The notes below the pieces were generated by a model. That model saw only the letters and a list, made by a program, of their open reading frames with translations. It was not told where the DNA came from and did not search any database. A DNA stretch of 64,000 nucleotides from Clostridium sp. K13 (GTDB lineage: Bacteria > Bacillota > Clostridia > Clostridiales > Clostridiaceae), in assembly GCF_019734195.1 (NCBI RefSeq), contig NZ_JAASHM010000009.1, forward strand, positions 1 through 64,000. Direction: 5' to 3'. The position numbers and the translations under genes are program-made. Positions 44,263-53,642 of the stretch are shown here, one piece after another; position 1 is the stretch's first letter, and each line of letters begins with the position of its first letter.

Positions 44263-45927
44263 TTAAAAATGTATAACATATACTTCACAAGATTTTACTA
44301 CTAATTTATTTTCAACTTCTCCTACCTTATCCATGTTAGATAAAATAACTTCCCCACGTTCCTCTAAGTTTAATGAAACTTCTGCTTCTCCAAAGTTTGC
44401 AACTACTAATATCTTTTTATTATCTAGCTTTCTATAATAAGCAAATACTTTATGCTCTTCTAAATAAGCAGGTTCAAAATGTCCATTAGTAAAAATATCA
44501 CTATATTCTTCAGATTTTCTTAAAGCTATAAGCTTTTGATAGTATCTTAAAACTGAATTTTCATTTTCTAATTGATTTTCAACATTTATATCTGTATAGT
44601 TTTGATTTACTTTAAGCCATGGTTTACCATCTGTAAATCCTGCATTTTTACTAGAGTTCCATTGCATTGGAGTTCTTGCATTATCTCTGCTAATTCTGTA
44701 ACACATATAAAGAGCTTCTTTTTCACTCATGCCGCTCTTTATTCCTTCATTATAAGAATTAATTGTTGAAATATCATCATATTCATCAATACTTTCCATC
44801 ATGCAATTTCTCATACCAATTTCTTGACCTTGATAAATAAATGGAAGACCTCTTAATAAAACACTAGTTGTTGCAATCATTTTTATACCATCTTCATTTT
44901 GAGCATATTCTGGCAAGTATGTTGATGCACCTCTTGGTTCATCATGATTTTCTATAATATTAGCTTTAAATCCAATCCTTTCTGTATCAATTTGAGATTT
45001 AAATAATGCATCTCTCCATTTATAAAAATCCATTCCCTCTTCAATACTCCAAGCTGTTTCATCAAACTTTAGTGAAGTTGCTGTAAAATCAAACATAGTA
45101 GAAAAATGTCCATTATTTCCTATAAATTCTTTTAACTCTTCATTTGTAATATTAAATACTTCTCCAACAGTAAGTGCATTATATTTTTCAAAGGTTTCAT
45201 GCTTTAATTCTTCAAGAAACTCTCCTACACCTTCTGCTTCTTCTACCATTTTAGTAACATGAACAAGCCCATCATCTCCATCTGCTTCATAATTAGGAAA
45301 ATCTAAAACCTTTTTAATATTTATAATAGCATCAATACGGAAGCCTGCTAACCCCTTATCTAGCCACCAATTAATCATTTTATATAATTCTTCGCGCACC
45401 TTTGGATTCTCCCAATTTAAATCTGGTTGCTCCTTGGCAAAGAAATGTAAATAGTACTTTTCAGTACCAGGTATCTTCTCCCATACGCTACCCCCAAAAT
45501 AAGAACGATAATTACTAGGTGGATTTCCATCCTTCCCTTCTCTAAAATAGAAGTAATCTGCATATTCTCCATCTGGATCTGCTAATGCCTTTTGGAACCA
45601 TTCATGTTTATCTGAGCAGTGATTTATTACTAAATCCATTAATATATACATGTCTCTTTTTTTTGCCTCTACTAAAAGTTCATCAAACTCTTCCATAGTA
45701 CCAAATTCTTCAGCAATACTATAATAATCAGATATATCATAACCTTGATCTACAAAAGGCGATTTATACATAGGTGATATCCATATAATATCTATTCCTA
45801 AATCCTTTAAATAATCTAATTTATTTATAATACCTCTAATATCTCCAATTCCATCTCCATTTGTATCATAAAAACTTTTTGGATATATTTGATATGCCAC
45901 CTTATTGTGCCACCATTTCTTTTCCAT
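44263..45927 (-). CDS. GH13 alpha-glucosidase (oligo-1,6-glucosidase type)
   Basis: Cytoplasmic alpha-glucosidase that releases glucose from isomaltose-type or short malto-oligosaccharides. The (beta/alpha)8 motifs are complete: DLVINHCSD (region I), GFRIDAI (II, nucleophile Asp), LTVGEVFN (III, acid/base Glu) and ENHDEPRG (IV). 554 residues, no signal peptide. The family also holds trehalose-6-phosphate hydrolase, so substrate is open. The ribosome binding site AAAGGGG lies in the right arm of a hairpin. An AraC regulator follows upstream on the same strand. Confidence 0.9.
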   Translation of the reverse strand: MEKKWWHNKVAYQIYPKSFYDTNGDGIGDIRGIINKLDYLKDLGIDIIWISPMYKSPFVDQGYDISDYYSIAEEFGTMEEFDELLVEAKKRDMYILMDLVINHCSDKHEWFQKALADPDGEYADYFYFREGKDGNPPSNYRSYFGGSVWEKIPGTEKYYLHFFAKEQPDLNWENPKVREELYKMINWWLDKGLAGFRIDAIINIKKVLDFPNYEADGDDGLVHVTKMVEEAEGVGEFLEELKHETFEKYNALTVGEVFNITNEELKEFIGNNGHFSTMFDFTATSLKFDETAWSIEEGMDFYKWRDALFKSQIDTERIGFKANIIENHDEPRGASTYLPEYAQNEDGIKMIATTSVLLRGLPFIYQGQEIGMRNCMMESIDEYDDISTINSYNEGIKSGMSEKEALYMCYRISRDNARTPMQWNSSKNAGFTDGKPWLKVNQNYTDINVENQLENENSVLRYYQKLIALRKSEEYSDIFTNGHFEPAYLEEHKVFAYYRKLDNKKILVVANFGEAEVSLNLEERGEVILSNMDKVGEVENKLVVKSCEVYVIHF

Positions 45928-45932
45928 AAATA

Positions 45933-45985
45933 AAAACCCCTTTCACACTTATTAATTTCATTATAAATACATAGAAAGAGGTTTT
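45933..45985 (-). terminator. hairpin between araC-type gene and GH13 gene, covering the RBS
   Basis: AAAACCTCTTTC and GAAAGGGGTTTT pair with one mismatch over 29 bases, and T5 follows on the minus strand. It can terminate the regulator transcript. The GAAAGGGG arm is also the best ribosome binding site for the glucosidase gene. Confidence 0.55.
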
Positions 45986-46012
45986 CTTATTTAATTTTGA
46001 CAAAACATTACA

Positions 46013-46891
46013 CTATTTTGACTTTTTTATTTGTTTTCTATATTGAGAAGGACTCATATGCTTTTGCTCCTTAAAACGTTTAATAAAATATCCTATATTG
46101 TCATATCCACAAGCTATGGCAATATCTATAATCTTATCATCACTTTCAGCTAAAAGCTCTTTAGCTTTTTCTATCCGTACATCATTTATATATTCTGTAG
46201 GTGTCTTCCCAACTAATTTCTTAAAATATCTGCAAAAATATTGAGTATTCATTCCAAGTAGCTTGGACATATCATCTAAATATATCTTTTGCTTATAATT
46301 ATCATGGATATACCTTAGAACTTTCTTTACATTATCTATCTTATAATCATTAGCTTTATCTTTGCCATCTAAATAATTAAACTTATTATTTTCATATAAA
46401 AGTGCAATTAATTCATATAAATATGATTTAACTCTAATAAATCTAGTTAAACCATCCTTATCTGCTTCTTTTATTATTTTCTTATATATCTTTACTAACT
46501 CATTCCATATAGAATCATCATTATTAATTAATGGTGGAAAATATATTTTCTGCTCAATTAACGGTCTAATAATTTCATATTGAATCCCATCAAAATACTC
46601 AAAACTAAGCATCTTTAAGTCAAATACTAAAGCACTTTCCGTGCATCCCTCTTCCCCTACAATATAATGAGTATCTCCAGATGTAATAAACATAAAGGCA
46701 GGAGCTTCTATTTCATACTTCATCATGTTAATATGTACAGTAAACTTTCCCTTTTTAAAATATACTAGCTCCATTTCATCATGCCAATGAAAATTAACAA
46801 AAAATGTACCCTTCTTATTCCATTTATAAGATGCTAACGGGAATCTAACTGTTCCATGATTAATATCTTCCTTAAGTTTTATATTATCCAT
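46013..46891 (-). CDS. AraC-family regulator
   Basis: The N-terminal cupin-type sensor domain has FHWHDEMELVYFKKGKFTVHIN. The C-terminal AraC double helix-turn-helix spans about residues 190-290 (KIYLDDMSKLLGMNTQYFCRYFKK and IDIAIACGYDNIGYFIKRFKE), with the closing MSPSQYRK. ATG nine bases after AGAGG chosen over one nine codons earlier. Likely controls the adjacent glucosidase in response to a sugar. Confidence 0.85.
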   Translation of the reverse strand: MDNIKLKEDINHGTVRFPLASYKWNKKGTFFVNFHWHDEMELVYFKKGKFTVHINMMKYEIEAPAFMFITSGDTHYIVGEEGCTESALVFDLKMLSFEYFDGIQYEIIRPLIEQKIYFPPLINNDDSIWNELVKIYKKIIKEADKDGLTRFIRVKSYLYELIALLYENNKFNYLDGKDKANDYKIDNVKKVLRYIHDNYKQKIYLDDMSKLLGMNTQYFCRYFKKLVGKTPTEYINDVRIEKAKELLAESDDKIIDIAIACGYDNIGYFIKRFKEQKHMSPSQYRKQIKKSK

Positions 46892-47091
46892 ACTCTTTAA
46901 CCTCTCACTTATAATCATTTGCTCTATTAAATAATTTTCTATGTATATCTATTTTTATTATTCCTATAGTTTATATTACTCTAAAAATTAGTATTTTTTT
47001 AATCTTAATTATTACATATACTATAATACTTCAAAATCATAATAATTACTTCCTATAATTTATGACTTTCTTCTTAAGGCTCTAGACTTTT

Positions 47092-48708
47092 TTATAGGTA
47101 TACTTTTAGTTGGTGATTGCTTAAGTATTCTCTGACATTAATATTATTTAATATAGATTTTGATTTGTCATAAGAGAAGCTTACATCTTTAAATTCTACT
47201 TCACCTTTAGGCAACTTTAATTCTATTGCATCTTCATCATCTTTTTTCTCTTCTAGTGTATCTAAAATTTCAAAAACTCTTTCCGCTCCTGCAAGTGCAG
47301 ATTGAATTGTATTAAACATTCCAGCTACTGAATTTAGAGGACGAGCAAACTGCTTTGAGTAACTTAGAAAACTAACAACAGTTCCTACAGCTAAACCATA
47401 TCCAACTGATAAAATTCCTCCTACAATAGCAACTATAGTAAATATAAGATTATTAATAACATTTATTAAAGGCATCATATATCCAGACCATATTTGAGTC
47501 TTATTACTACTTTCATATAATTTTTCATTAATTAAAATACTACCTTTATTAACATCATAAAATCTTAATAATAACCAGGCTATTGTAGATTTACCACTAC
47601 CTGTAGGTCCTATAATTGCAAGATTTTCACCTAGTTTTAAAGAGAAGCTTAAATTATTAATAGCAGGTACTCCACTTCCATTTGGATAAGCAAAGGTTAC
47701 ATCTCTAAATTCTACTTTTCCATTTAATTCGAAAACATCTTTACTATTATTAAAATCTCCTTCACACTGAAAAATTTCTTTAATACGGGTAGTAGAGGCT
47801 TTTGTTCTAACAAACACATTAAAAATATTAGTTATCATTATTAAAGATGTAAGTATTTGAGACATATAAATTGTAAATGCTGTTATATCTCCTGGATTTG
47901 CAAGGTTTAAAGAAAAAAGCTTACTACCTATAAAAAGTACAATTACAGTCCCAATTCCAACAGTAAATGTTATAATAGGTGATATTAAAGTTATAATCAT
48001 TTGAGATGAAATACCAGTTTCCATTAAATTATCATTAGCTTTTCCAAACTTCTCCTTCTCCTTCTCCTTATCATAAGTACCAAATGCTTTAACTAATCTA
48101 ATGCCTATAAGATATTCTTGAACTACTGAATTTACCTTATCCATAGATTTTTGTAACTTATAAAACCTAGGATAACTAAACTTCATACTAACTACTATAA
48201 GTATTGAAACTATAGCTACAACTACATAAATTATTAAAGCTAATCTAAAGTTAAGAATGGTTGCAAGAATAATACTTCCTATACATGTTATAGGAGCCTT
48301 TAAAAATATTCTCATAATTCCATTTATAAATTGAACAATTTGAGAAGTGTCATTAGTCATTCTAGTTATTAAAGAGCCACTTTCAATTTTGTCAGCACCC
48401 TCTTCTGCAAAATATAAAATTTTTTCAAATAAATTATAGCGTAAATCTGCACCCACTCTTTGAGAAACCTTAGATACTAGAATGTTACGAGTTATGGCAA
48501 AACAAGCACCAAAAGCTGTAACTATAAGCATTAATGTGCCCCAATAATAAACATTTGAAAGACTTCCTCCCTCTATTCCTAAATTAATTATATTGGCCAT
48601 AAGTGTTGGTCCAAGTAAATCACATATTGCCTCAAGTGCTACACAAATAATAGCTGTAAAAAAAAAAGGAATCTTATATCTTTTTAAATATTTACTATAT
48701 AAAGTCAC
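47092..48708 (-). pseudogene. two ABC half-transporters fused by deletion
   Basis: Relic of a BmrCD-like heterodimeric exporter. Residues 1-300 are a complete type IV ABC transmembrane domain, followed by the start of its ATPase domain with Walker A (IGPTGSGKST). Right after GSILINE the frame enters the last third of a second transmembrane domain (IWSGYMMPLINVINNL, GRPL-like FARPLNSVAGMFN) and its ATPase start (VEFKDVSFSYD), then an unrelated tail. Signature, Walker B and D-loop are missing in both. Start is GTG after GGAG. Confidence 0.85.
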
Positions 48709-48845
48709 TATCTCATCTCCATTTTATTTTTTATCTATTATTTAATTATGTGTTTTATTAGCTAAATATAATCTGCTAAAATTATAACTTTAGAATTGAT
48801 TTTGTTTTGTTAGATATAATTGAGATTTTAAATGTAAAAAAATAT

Positions 48846-48869
48846 AAAAAACTGTAACTTTAGTTACAG
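48846..48869 (-). terminator. terminator of nnr gene
   Basis: CTGTAACT/AGTTACAG stem with T6 on the minus strand. Confidence 0.8.
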
Positions 48870-48926
48870 CTTTTACTTTTATTCTTGATTCTCTATTAAT
48901 ACTTTTTAAATGATAGCTTAAGTATA

Positions 48927-50423
48927 TTATATATAATTTATATCATTAATTACGTATGGAAGTTTTTCAACAACATGAGAGGCATTAACACAAAACATAC
49001 CCTTTGATAACACATCTCCACAATAACCATGAAGAAATGCTGCTAATATTGTAGCTTTAAAAGGTTCATATCCTTGCCCTATAAAAGAAGTAATAATTCC
49101 TGTAAGTGCGTCTCCCATTCCACCAGATGCCATTTTACTATTTCCACTTGAGTTTACATAAACTTCTTTTCCATCAGTTATTATAGTATTATATCCCTTC
49201 AACAATACAATAACTCCATACTTCTTAGCAAAATCAACAGCAATAGCTATTCTATTATCAACTAATTCATTAATAGGAATACCTGTAAGCCTAGACATTT
49301 CTCCCATATGAGGTGTTATTACATTTTTTCTCTTACTATTCTTTAATAAGTCTAAATTATCTTTAAGTACATTTAAGGCATCGGCATCAAGAACTACTGG
49401 ACATCCTTCCATAGAAAGAATTTTACTTACCTGTTTAAAAGTAAATTCATCATTTCCCATACCTGGCCCCATTGCAATACTATCACTATTTAATATAAGA
49501 GTTTCAAATCTATCATCTTCATATGACATAGTCATAGCTTCTACTAATTTACTTTTTAAAATATCTACTATAGACTTCTTAGTACAAAGTGTAATAAGAC
49601 CACCACCACTTCTTACTGCTGCCTGTGTTGAAATATATGCTGCACCTGTAAAACTTTCAGATCCTGCCATAATAGTTACTCTTCCAAAATCACCTTTATG
49701 TTCGTATTTCTTTCTCTTTTTTATAATACTTTTTATATAATCTATTTCAATTAAATATTCTTTAGAATGAAATTTATCAACAACATAATCAGGTACCCCA
49801 ATCTTTTCTACTATTATATTTCCTGTATATTTCTCACCTTTATAATCTAAAAATCCTTTTTTATAAGTTTCAAATGAGATAGTCATATCTGCTTCAACTG
49901 CAACTCCTAAAATTCCAAAACTATCGCATTTCATTCCTGAAGGTATATCTATTGCAAGTGTAGATTTACTTTTTTTATTTATAATGTTAATAACTTCTTC
50001 ACATATTCCTTCAACCCTTCGAGTTAATCCTATACCGAAAATTGCATCAATAGTCATATCATTTTTACATAAAGCTTCATTTAATGCTTTTATATCTTCA
50101 CTTTTAATAATATGATTAATATTTATCCCCATATTTTTTAATATATCATAATTTACATTACAATCTTTACTCATAGAGTTATTACCAACTATGAATACAT
50201 CAATCTGCATATTCATACTAAAAAGCTGACGTGCAACAGCAAGACCATCTCCGCCATTATTGCCAGTTCCACAAACTATGGTAAATGATTTAAACTTTTC
50301 AAAATCTATATTTTTAACAATCTTTATTGCTGCATTTTCCATAAGAACTATTGAAGGAATCTTTAATTCATTTATACAATAATTATCTATATTTCTTGTT
50401 AATTCTGAATTTCCTATTCTCAA
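48927..50423 (-). CDS. nnr: bifunctional NAD(P)HX epimerase/dehydratase
   Basis: Repairs hydrated NAD(P)H. The N-terminal YjeF_N epimerase domain (residues 1-210) has VCGTGNNGGDGLAVARQL and AIDIPSGM. The C-terminal ribokinase-like ADP/ATP-dependent dehydratase (about 225-495) has MAGSESFTGAAYI, AMGPGMG, VLDADALN, TPHMGEMSRL and SGGMGDALTGII. 498 residues is full length. Start is a TTG about seven bases past AAAGGTGAT. Housekeeping. Confidence 0.95.
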   Translation of the reverse strand: MRIGNSELTRNIDNYCINELKIPSIVLMENAAIKIVKNIDFEKFKSFTIVCGTGNNGGDGLAVARQLFSMNMQIDVFIVGNNSMSKDCNVNYDILKNMGININHIIKSEDIKALNEALCKNDMTIDAIFGIGLTRRVEGICEEVINIINKKSKSTLAIDIPSGMKCDSFGILGVAVEADMTISFETYKKGFLDYKGEKYTGNIIVEKIGVPDYVVDKFHSKEYLIEIDYIKSIIKKRKKYEHKGDFGRVTIMAGSESFTGAAYISTQAAVRSGGGLITLCTKKSIVDILKSKLVEAMTMSYEDDRFETLILNSDSIAMGPGMGNDEFTFKQVSKILSMEGCPVVLDADALNVLKDNLDLLKNSKRKNVITPHMGEMSRLTGIPINELVDNRIAIAVDFAKKYGVIVLLKGYNTIITDGKEVYVNSSGNSKMASGGMGDALTGIITSFIGQGYEPFKATILAAFLHGYCGDVLSKGMFCVNASHVVEKLPYVINDINYI

Positions 50424-50492
50424 AATATCATCACCTTTTATAACATTTATTATTAATTATAACATTATTTAATTAAGTTCATGCAAATAAAT

Positions 50493-50518
50493 AAGGCTAG
50501 ACATAAAATGCTAGCCTT
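50493..50518 (-). terminator. terminator of acetyltransferase gene
   Basis: AAGGCTAG/CTAGCCTT perfect stem, ten-base loop, T-rich minus-strand tail. Confidence 0.75.
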
Positions 50519-50531
50519 ATAATTTACTATA

Positions 50532-51158
50532 TTATTTTTTATTATTTATGTTAGCCCAAGCCTCTTCATCAAATACCCTATCTTTATAATAATATTTTCT
50601 ATCAGCTTCTGTAATTTCCTTAATTACTCTGCAAGGATTTCCTGCTGCTACTACATTAGCTGGGATATCACGTGTAACAACACTTCCAGCTCCAATAACT
50701 ACATTATCCCCTATATTTACTCCTGGTGTTATTACAACATTTCCGCCTATCCATACATTATTACCAATAGTTATTCCAATTCCATATTCATAAGCTGAAT
50801 TCCTTGAATCTGGGTGAATAGGATGGCCTGCAGTATAAATTGCAACATTATGAGCTAACATTACATTATTACCTATCTTAACTTTTGCCACATCAATAAT
50901 TGTACAATTATAATTAGCAAAGAAGTTATCTCCTACTTCAATATGTTTTCCATAATCACAGAAAAATGGTGGATTTATAAATACTCCATTTCCCGTTTTC
51001 CCAAGTAATTCTTTTGCCATCTTAGTTAGGGTATCAAAGTCTGAGCGATCTGCCTCATTAAATGCTTGCATTAATTTTCTCGTAACCTTCTGCTCTTCAA
51101 ATACCATTTCATCAGAAATGTATGGTAACTCTAAATCTCTTCTTTCTATGTTATTCAT
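50532..51158 (-). CDS. maltose/galactoside-type O-acetyltransferase
   Basis: Left-handed beta-helix hexapeptide acetyltransferase of the LacA/Maa type, acetylating sugars with acetyl-CoA. N-terminal helical Mac domain (residues 1-60), hexapeptide repeats from about residue 70 (IGNNVMLAHNVAIYTAGHPIH with catalytic His), loop HPDSRNSAYEYG and GNPCRVIKEI at the end. 208 residues. Divergent from an AraC gene, which probably controls it. Confidence 0.9.
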   Translation of the reverse strand: MNNIERRDLELPYISDEMVFEEQKVTRKLMQAFNEADRSDFDTLTKMAKELLGKTGNGVFINPPFFCDYGKHIEVGDNFFANYNCTIIDVAKVKIGNNVMLAHNVAIYTAGHPIHPDSRNSAYEYGIGITIGNNVWIGGNVVITPGVNIGDNVVIGAGSVVTRDIPANVVAAGNPCRVIKEITEADRKYYYKDRVFDEEAWANINNKK

Positions 51159-51334
51159 ACAAATATCCTCTCACTTTCAAACAATTCTTCACTTGATTAT
51201 TTTATTTTTTTGTTTTCCAAAAACAATCAAAATGTTAATATAATTATATTAACATTTGAACTTAATTTTATAGGAATATAACTTCTTTTTATATAATTAT
51301 ATTCTCATATTATATATTTTATAGGAGACTCTTT

Positions 51335-52231
51335 ATGGAGAAATCACTTATTGAAACTGATCATACTTTAAAACAATTAACTGAACATGGAACTAAGGAT
51401 TATCCAATACTAATTTCATGTGGTCTTACATTATCCTTAGATAGAGGCATAGTTTCTTGGCATTGGCATAATGACTTCGAGCTAACTTATGTTGAATCTG
51501 GTCACCTTGAATTCTCTGTAGGTTCTGATACCTTTATACTAAACCCAGGAGAAGCTATTTTTATTAATTCAAAATCTCTTCATCAGGTAAAACCATTAAA
51601 AAATGAAAAGCCTATTTACTATAGCTATGCATTTGCACCTGAACTAATTTGTGAATCCATGGAAAGCTTAATATCAACAAAATATATACTTCCTATAATA
51701 CATAATAGTAATTTCCCTTATTATATATTTCATAATAGTATAGCTTGGGAAAAAAACTGTCTATTAAATATTCATAAATTAAATAATGCTGCAAGTTCAC
51801 AAAATATATCTCGTGAATTTAAAGTTAAACATTATTTACAGTCTATATTTATAGATATTATTGAAAACATACCTAACATTTGTGATAAGTCCTTTAACTC
51901 TAATAACAGCGAAAATTATAGCATAATGAAAATTATGCTATATATTAAAGAGCATTATTCTGAAACAATTACTTTATTAGATATTGCAAATTCAGCAAAT
52001 ATTAGTAAAAGTAGTTGTAATAGAATTTTTAATAAAAGATTAAAAATGACGCCTTTTCAATATCTACTTAGTTTTAGAATAAATCAAAGCATACAATTAT
52101 TAATTAATAGTAATAAAACTATTTCAGAAATAGCTTATTCTTGTGGTTTCCAAGATGCTAGCTATTACTGTAGAATATTTCGTAAATATAATGGAATTTC
52201 TCCTCAAAAATATCGTAATAATAATAAATAA
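51335..52231 (+). CDS. AraC-family regulator
   Basis: N-terminal cupin sensor (WHWHNDFELTYVESGHLEFSVGS, residues about 46-68). C-terminal AraC helix-turn-helix pair (ITLLDIANSANISKSSCNRIFNK and ISEIAYSCGFQDASYYCRIFRKY), ending in GISPQKYR. TAGGAGA precedes the ATG. Divergent from the sugar acetyltransferase gene, its likely target. Confidence 0.85.
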   Translation: MEKSLIETDHTLKQLTEHGTKDYPILISCGLTLSLDRGIVSWHWHNDFELTYVESGHLEFSVGSDTFILNPGEAIFINSKSLHQVKPLKNEKPIYYSYAFAPELICESMESLISTKYILPIIHNSNFPYYIFHNSIAWEKNCLLNIHKLNNAASSQNISREFKVKHYLQSIFIDIIENIPNICDKSFNSNNSENYSIMKIMLYIKEHYSETITLLDIANSANISKSSCNRIFNKRLKMTPFQYLLSFRINQSIQLLINSNKTISEIAYSCGFQDASYYCRIFRKYNGISPQKYRNNNK

Positions 52232-52233
52232 TT

Positions 52234-52277
52234 AAAGAGAGTCAAAATATAACTTTCATAATACTTTGACTCTCTTT
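52234..52277. terminator. bidirectional terminator
   Basis: AAAGAGAGTCAAA and exact inverse over 18 bases, with no gene-free room on either side. It serves convergent genes. Confidence 0.8.
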
Positions 52278-52305
52278 AACTATTAAAATCTAACAATTTC
52301 TAAAT

Positions 52306-52596
52306 TTATTTACTTTTTAATGCTTTAGAAACTGATCCCTCTAAAACTAATGTAACTAATGCTAAAATTGATAATATTGGATTAGGGAATGTACCTAATT
52401 GTTTGAATGTTAAAAAGTCTGATAAAAAGAATATCCATATTGCTGCTGTAATAACATGTAAAGTTACTCTTACCCATTTTTTAGTCATAAAAGTCATAAA
52501 TGCTCCACTTACTTTTATATTCTTTTCTTCTTTAACAACCTTTTTATTATTAGTTTTCTTCTTTGTATTATTCTTACGTTTCTTACTATTTGCCAT
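52306..52596 (-). CDS. small membrane protein with lysine-rich N-terminus
   Basis: Family not recognised. 96 residues: the first 27 are mostly Lys/Asn (KKRKNNTKKKTNNKK), then two hydrophobic segments (about 44-62 and 72-88) and a KALKSK end. GAGG precedes the ATG. The basic head is probably cytoplasmic and could contact nucleic acid or phospholipid. Conserved small proteins of this kind occur in clostridia, but no role is known to me. Confidence 0.6.
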   Translation of the reverse strand: MANSKKRKNNTKKKTNNKKVVKEEKNIKVSGAFMTFMTKKWVRVTLHVITAAIWIFFLSDFLTFKQLGTFPNPILSILALVTLVLEGSVSKALKSK

Positions 52597-52641
52597 TACT
52601 AATTCCTCATTTCTTAGTTAATACTTTCAGTATTTTAACTA

Positions 52642-52974
52642 TTAAGCTTTTTTTACATGTCCTTCAGCCTTTATTTCCCAATGAATTACAAAGGCTAATA
52701 TCGCCCTTAGTAAAATTATAGCTGCTAATATATACATTTCATCTAATGATCTTACTATTACTGTTTTTAATATCTCTGCCCCCATTTTAAATTCTAAAGC
52801 TAAAGTTAATGCTTCTGCAAATTGAATTTTTATTGGATAGTTTGTCTTATTAATTAAATTACAAAAATACTTCCAAAATGCTTTAATAGCTCCTATAAAA
52901 ATTATAATTACTCCCATAGCTTCAAGTAAATGAATAATTTCTGGTATTGCTATTTCTAAAAAGTTACTTAACAT
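52642..52974 (-). CDS. DUF1622 family membrane protein
   Basis: 110 residues with three hydrophobic segments (about 15-34, 48-65 loop region, 75-97). Family pattern: LLEAMGVIIIFIGAIKAF at the N-terminus and FAEALTLALEFKMGAEILKTVI in the middle, then a helix ending VIHWEIKAE. Function unknown. The ATG follows AGGAGG; the longer frame adds 21 residues with no site. Confidence 0.75.
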   Translation of the reverse strand: MLSNFLEIAIPEIIHLLEAMGVIIIFIGAIKAFWKYFCNLINKTNYPIKIQFAEALTLALEFKMGAEILKTVIVRSLDEMYILAAIILLRAILAFVIHWEIKAEGHVKKA

Positions 52975-52987
52975 TATTATTCCTCCT

Positions 52988-53451
52988 ATGTTGTCACTGC
53001 CAGGAATAATTATACATGATATGCTTTTTATCTTCAATTTAATGAATAAAAATATAGTAAATCCTAAAGCTCCAATAAGATATATTAATGGCGATACATT
53101 AGATAATAGAAAATGTAATTTAGAAATTTTTAATCAAAATACTATCAATAAATATGAAGAAAAAGATGGTGTTATTTCAATTATTTTAAAAGATAAGTAT
53201 GGTAAAAAAGAAGGGGTTGCATTAATTTCTCACGAAGACTTAAGTTCCTTATCAATGATAAATATAGCTGGGTACTTCATAAAACTCATAATAAACTTTC
53301 TGTAGTAGCTAATACTCCTGAAGGAAGAATTCATCTTGAGGATATTATTATCTCAGTTATAGAAAATCATAAAATAGAACACATAAATAATAACCCCCTT
53401 GATAATAGAAGAAATAATTTAAAATTAACTCCATTAGAAATTGAAAACTAA
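52988..53451 (+). pseudogene. HNH-endonuclease-like gene with frameshift
   Basis: Two homing/phage-type HNH half-motifs are visible: RYINGDTLDNRKCNLEIF near the start and EHINNNPLDNRRNNLKLTP at the end (H-I-N-x-x-x-L-D-N-R-x-x-N-L pattern). The middle reads KYEEKDGVISIILKDKYGKK. The frame shifts near 53268 (from SMINIAG to WVLHKTHNK). The start region overlaps the upstream end of the DUF1622 gene and has no clear ribosome binding site, so the 5' end may also be lost. Confidence 0.6.
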
Positions 53452-53481
53452 TAAAAATTTAATAAGTTTAATATGTAAAAA

Positions 53482-53534
53482 GAGCTATATTCAGATTTAA
53501 TTAAAGTATTTAATATGATATAGCTCCTTTTTTT
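53482..53534 (+). terminator. terminator after HNH relic
   Basis: GAGCTATAT/ATATAGCTC stem followed by T7 after two C. Confidence 0.7.
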
Positions 53535-53588
53535 ATTAATGTATTGTATTGACCTAAACAAAGCCAATCACAAATATATAAAAAAATA

Positions 53589-53597
53589 CATATTGTA
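53589..53597 (+). promoter_or_regulatory. possible sporulation promoter -10 (CATATTGTA)
   Basis: Matches the CATANNNTA form of mother-cell sigma factors E/K, 46 bases before the adhesin-like gene. TATAAT overlaps it, so a sigma-A reading is also possible. Confidence 0.3.
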
Positions 53598-53642
53598 TAA
53601 TATATTTAAACAAATGAAAAAATATTAAAAGGAGATAGTTTT

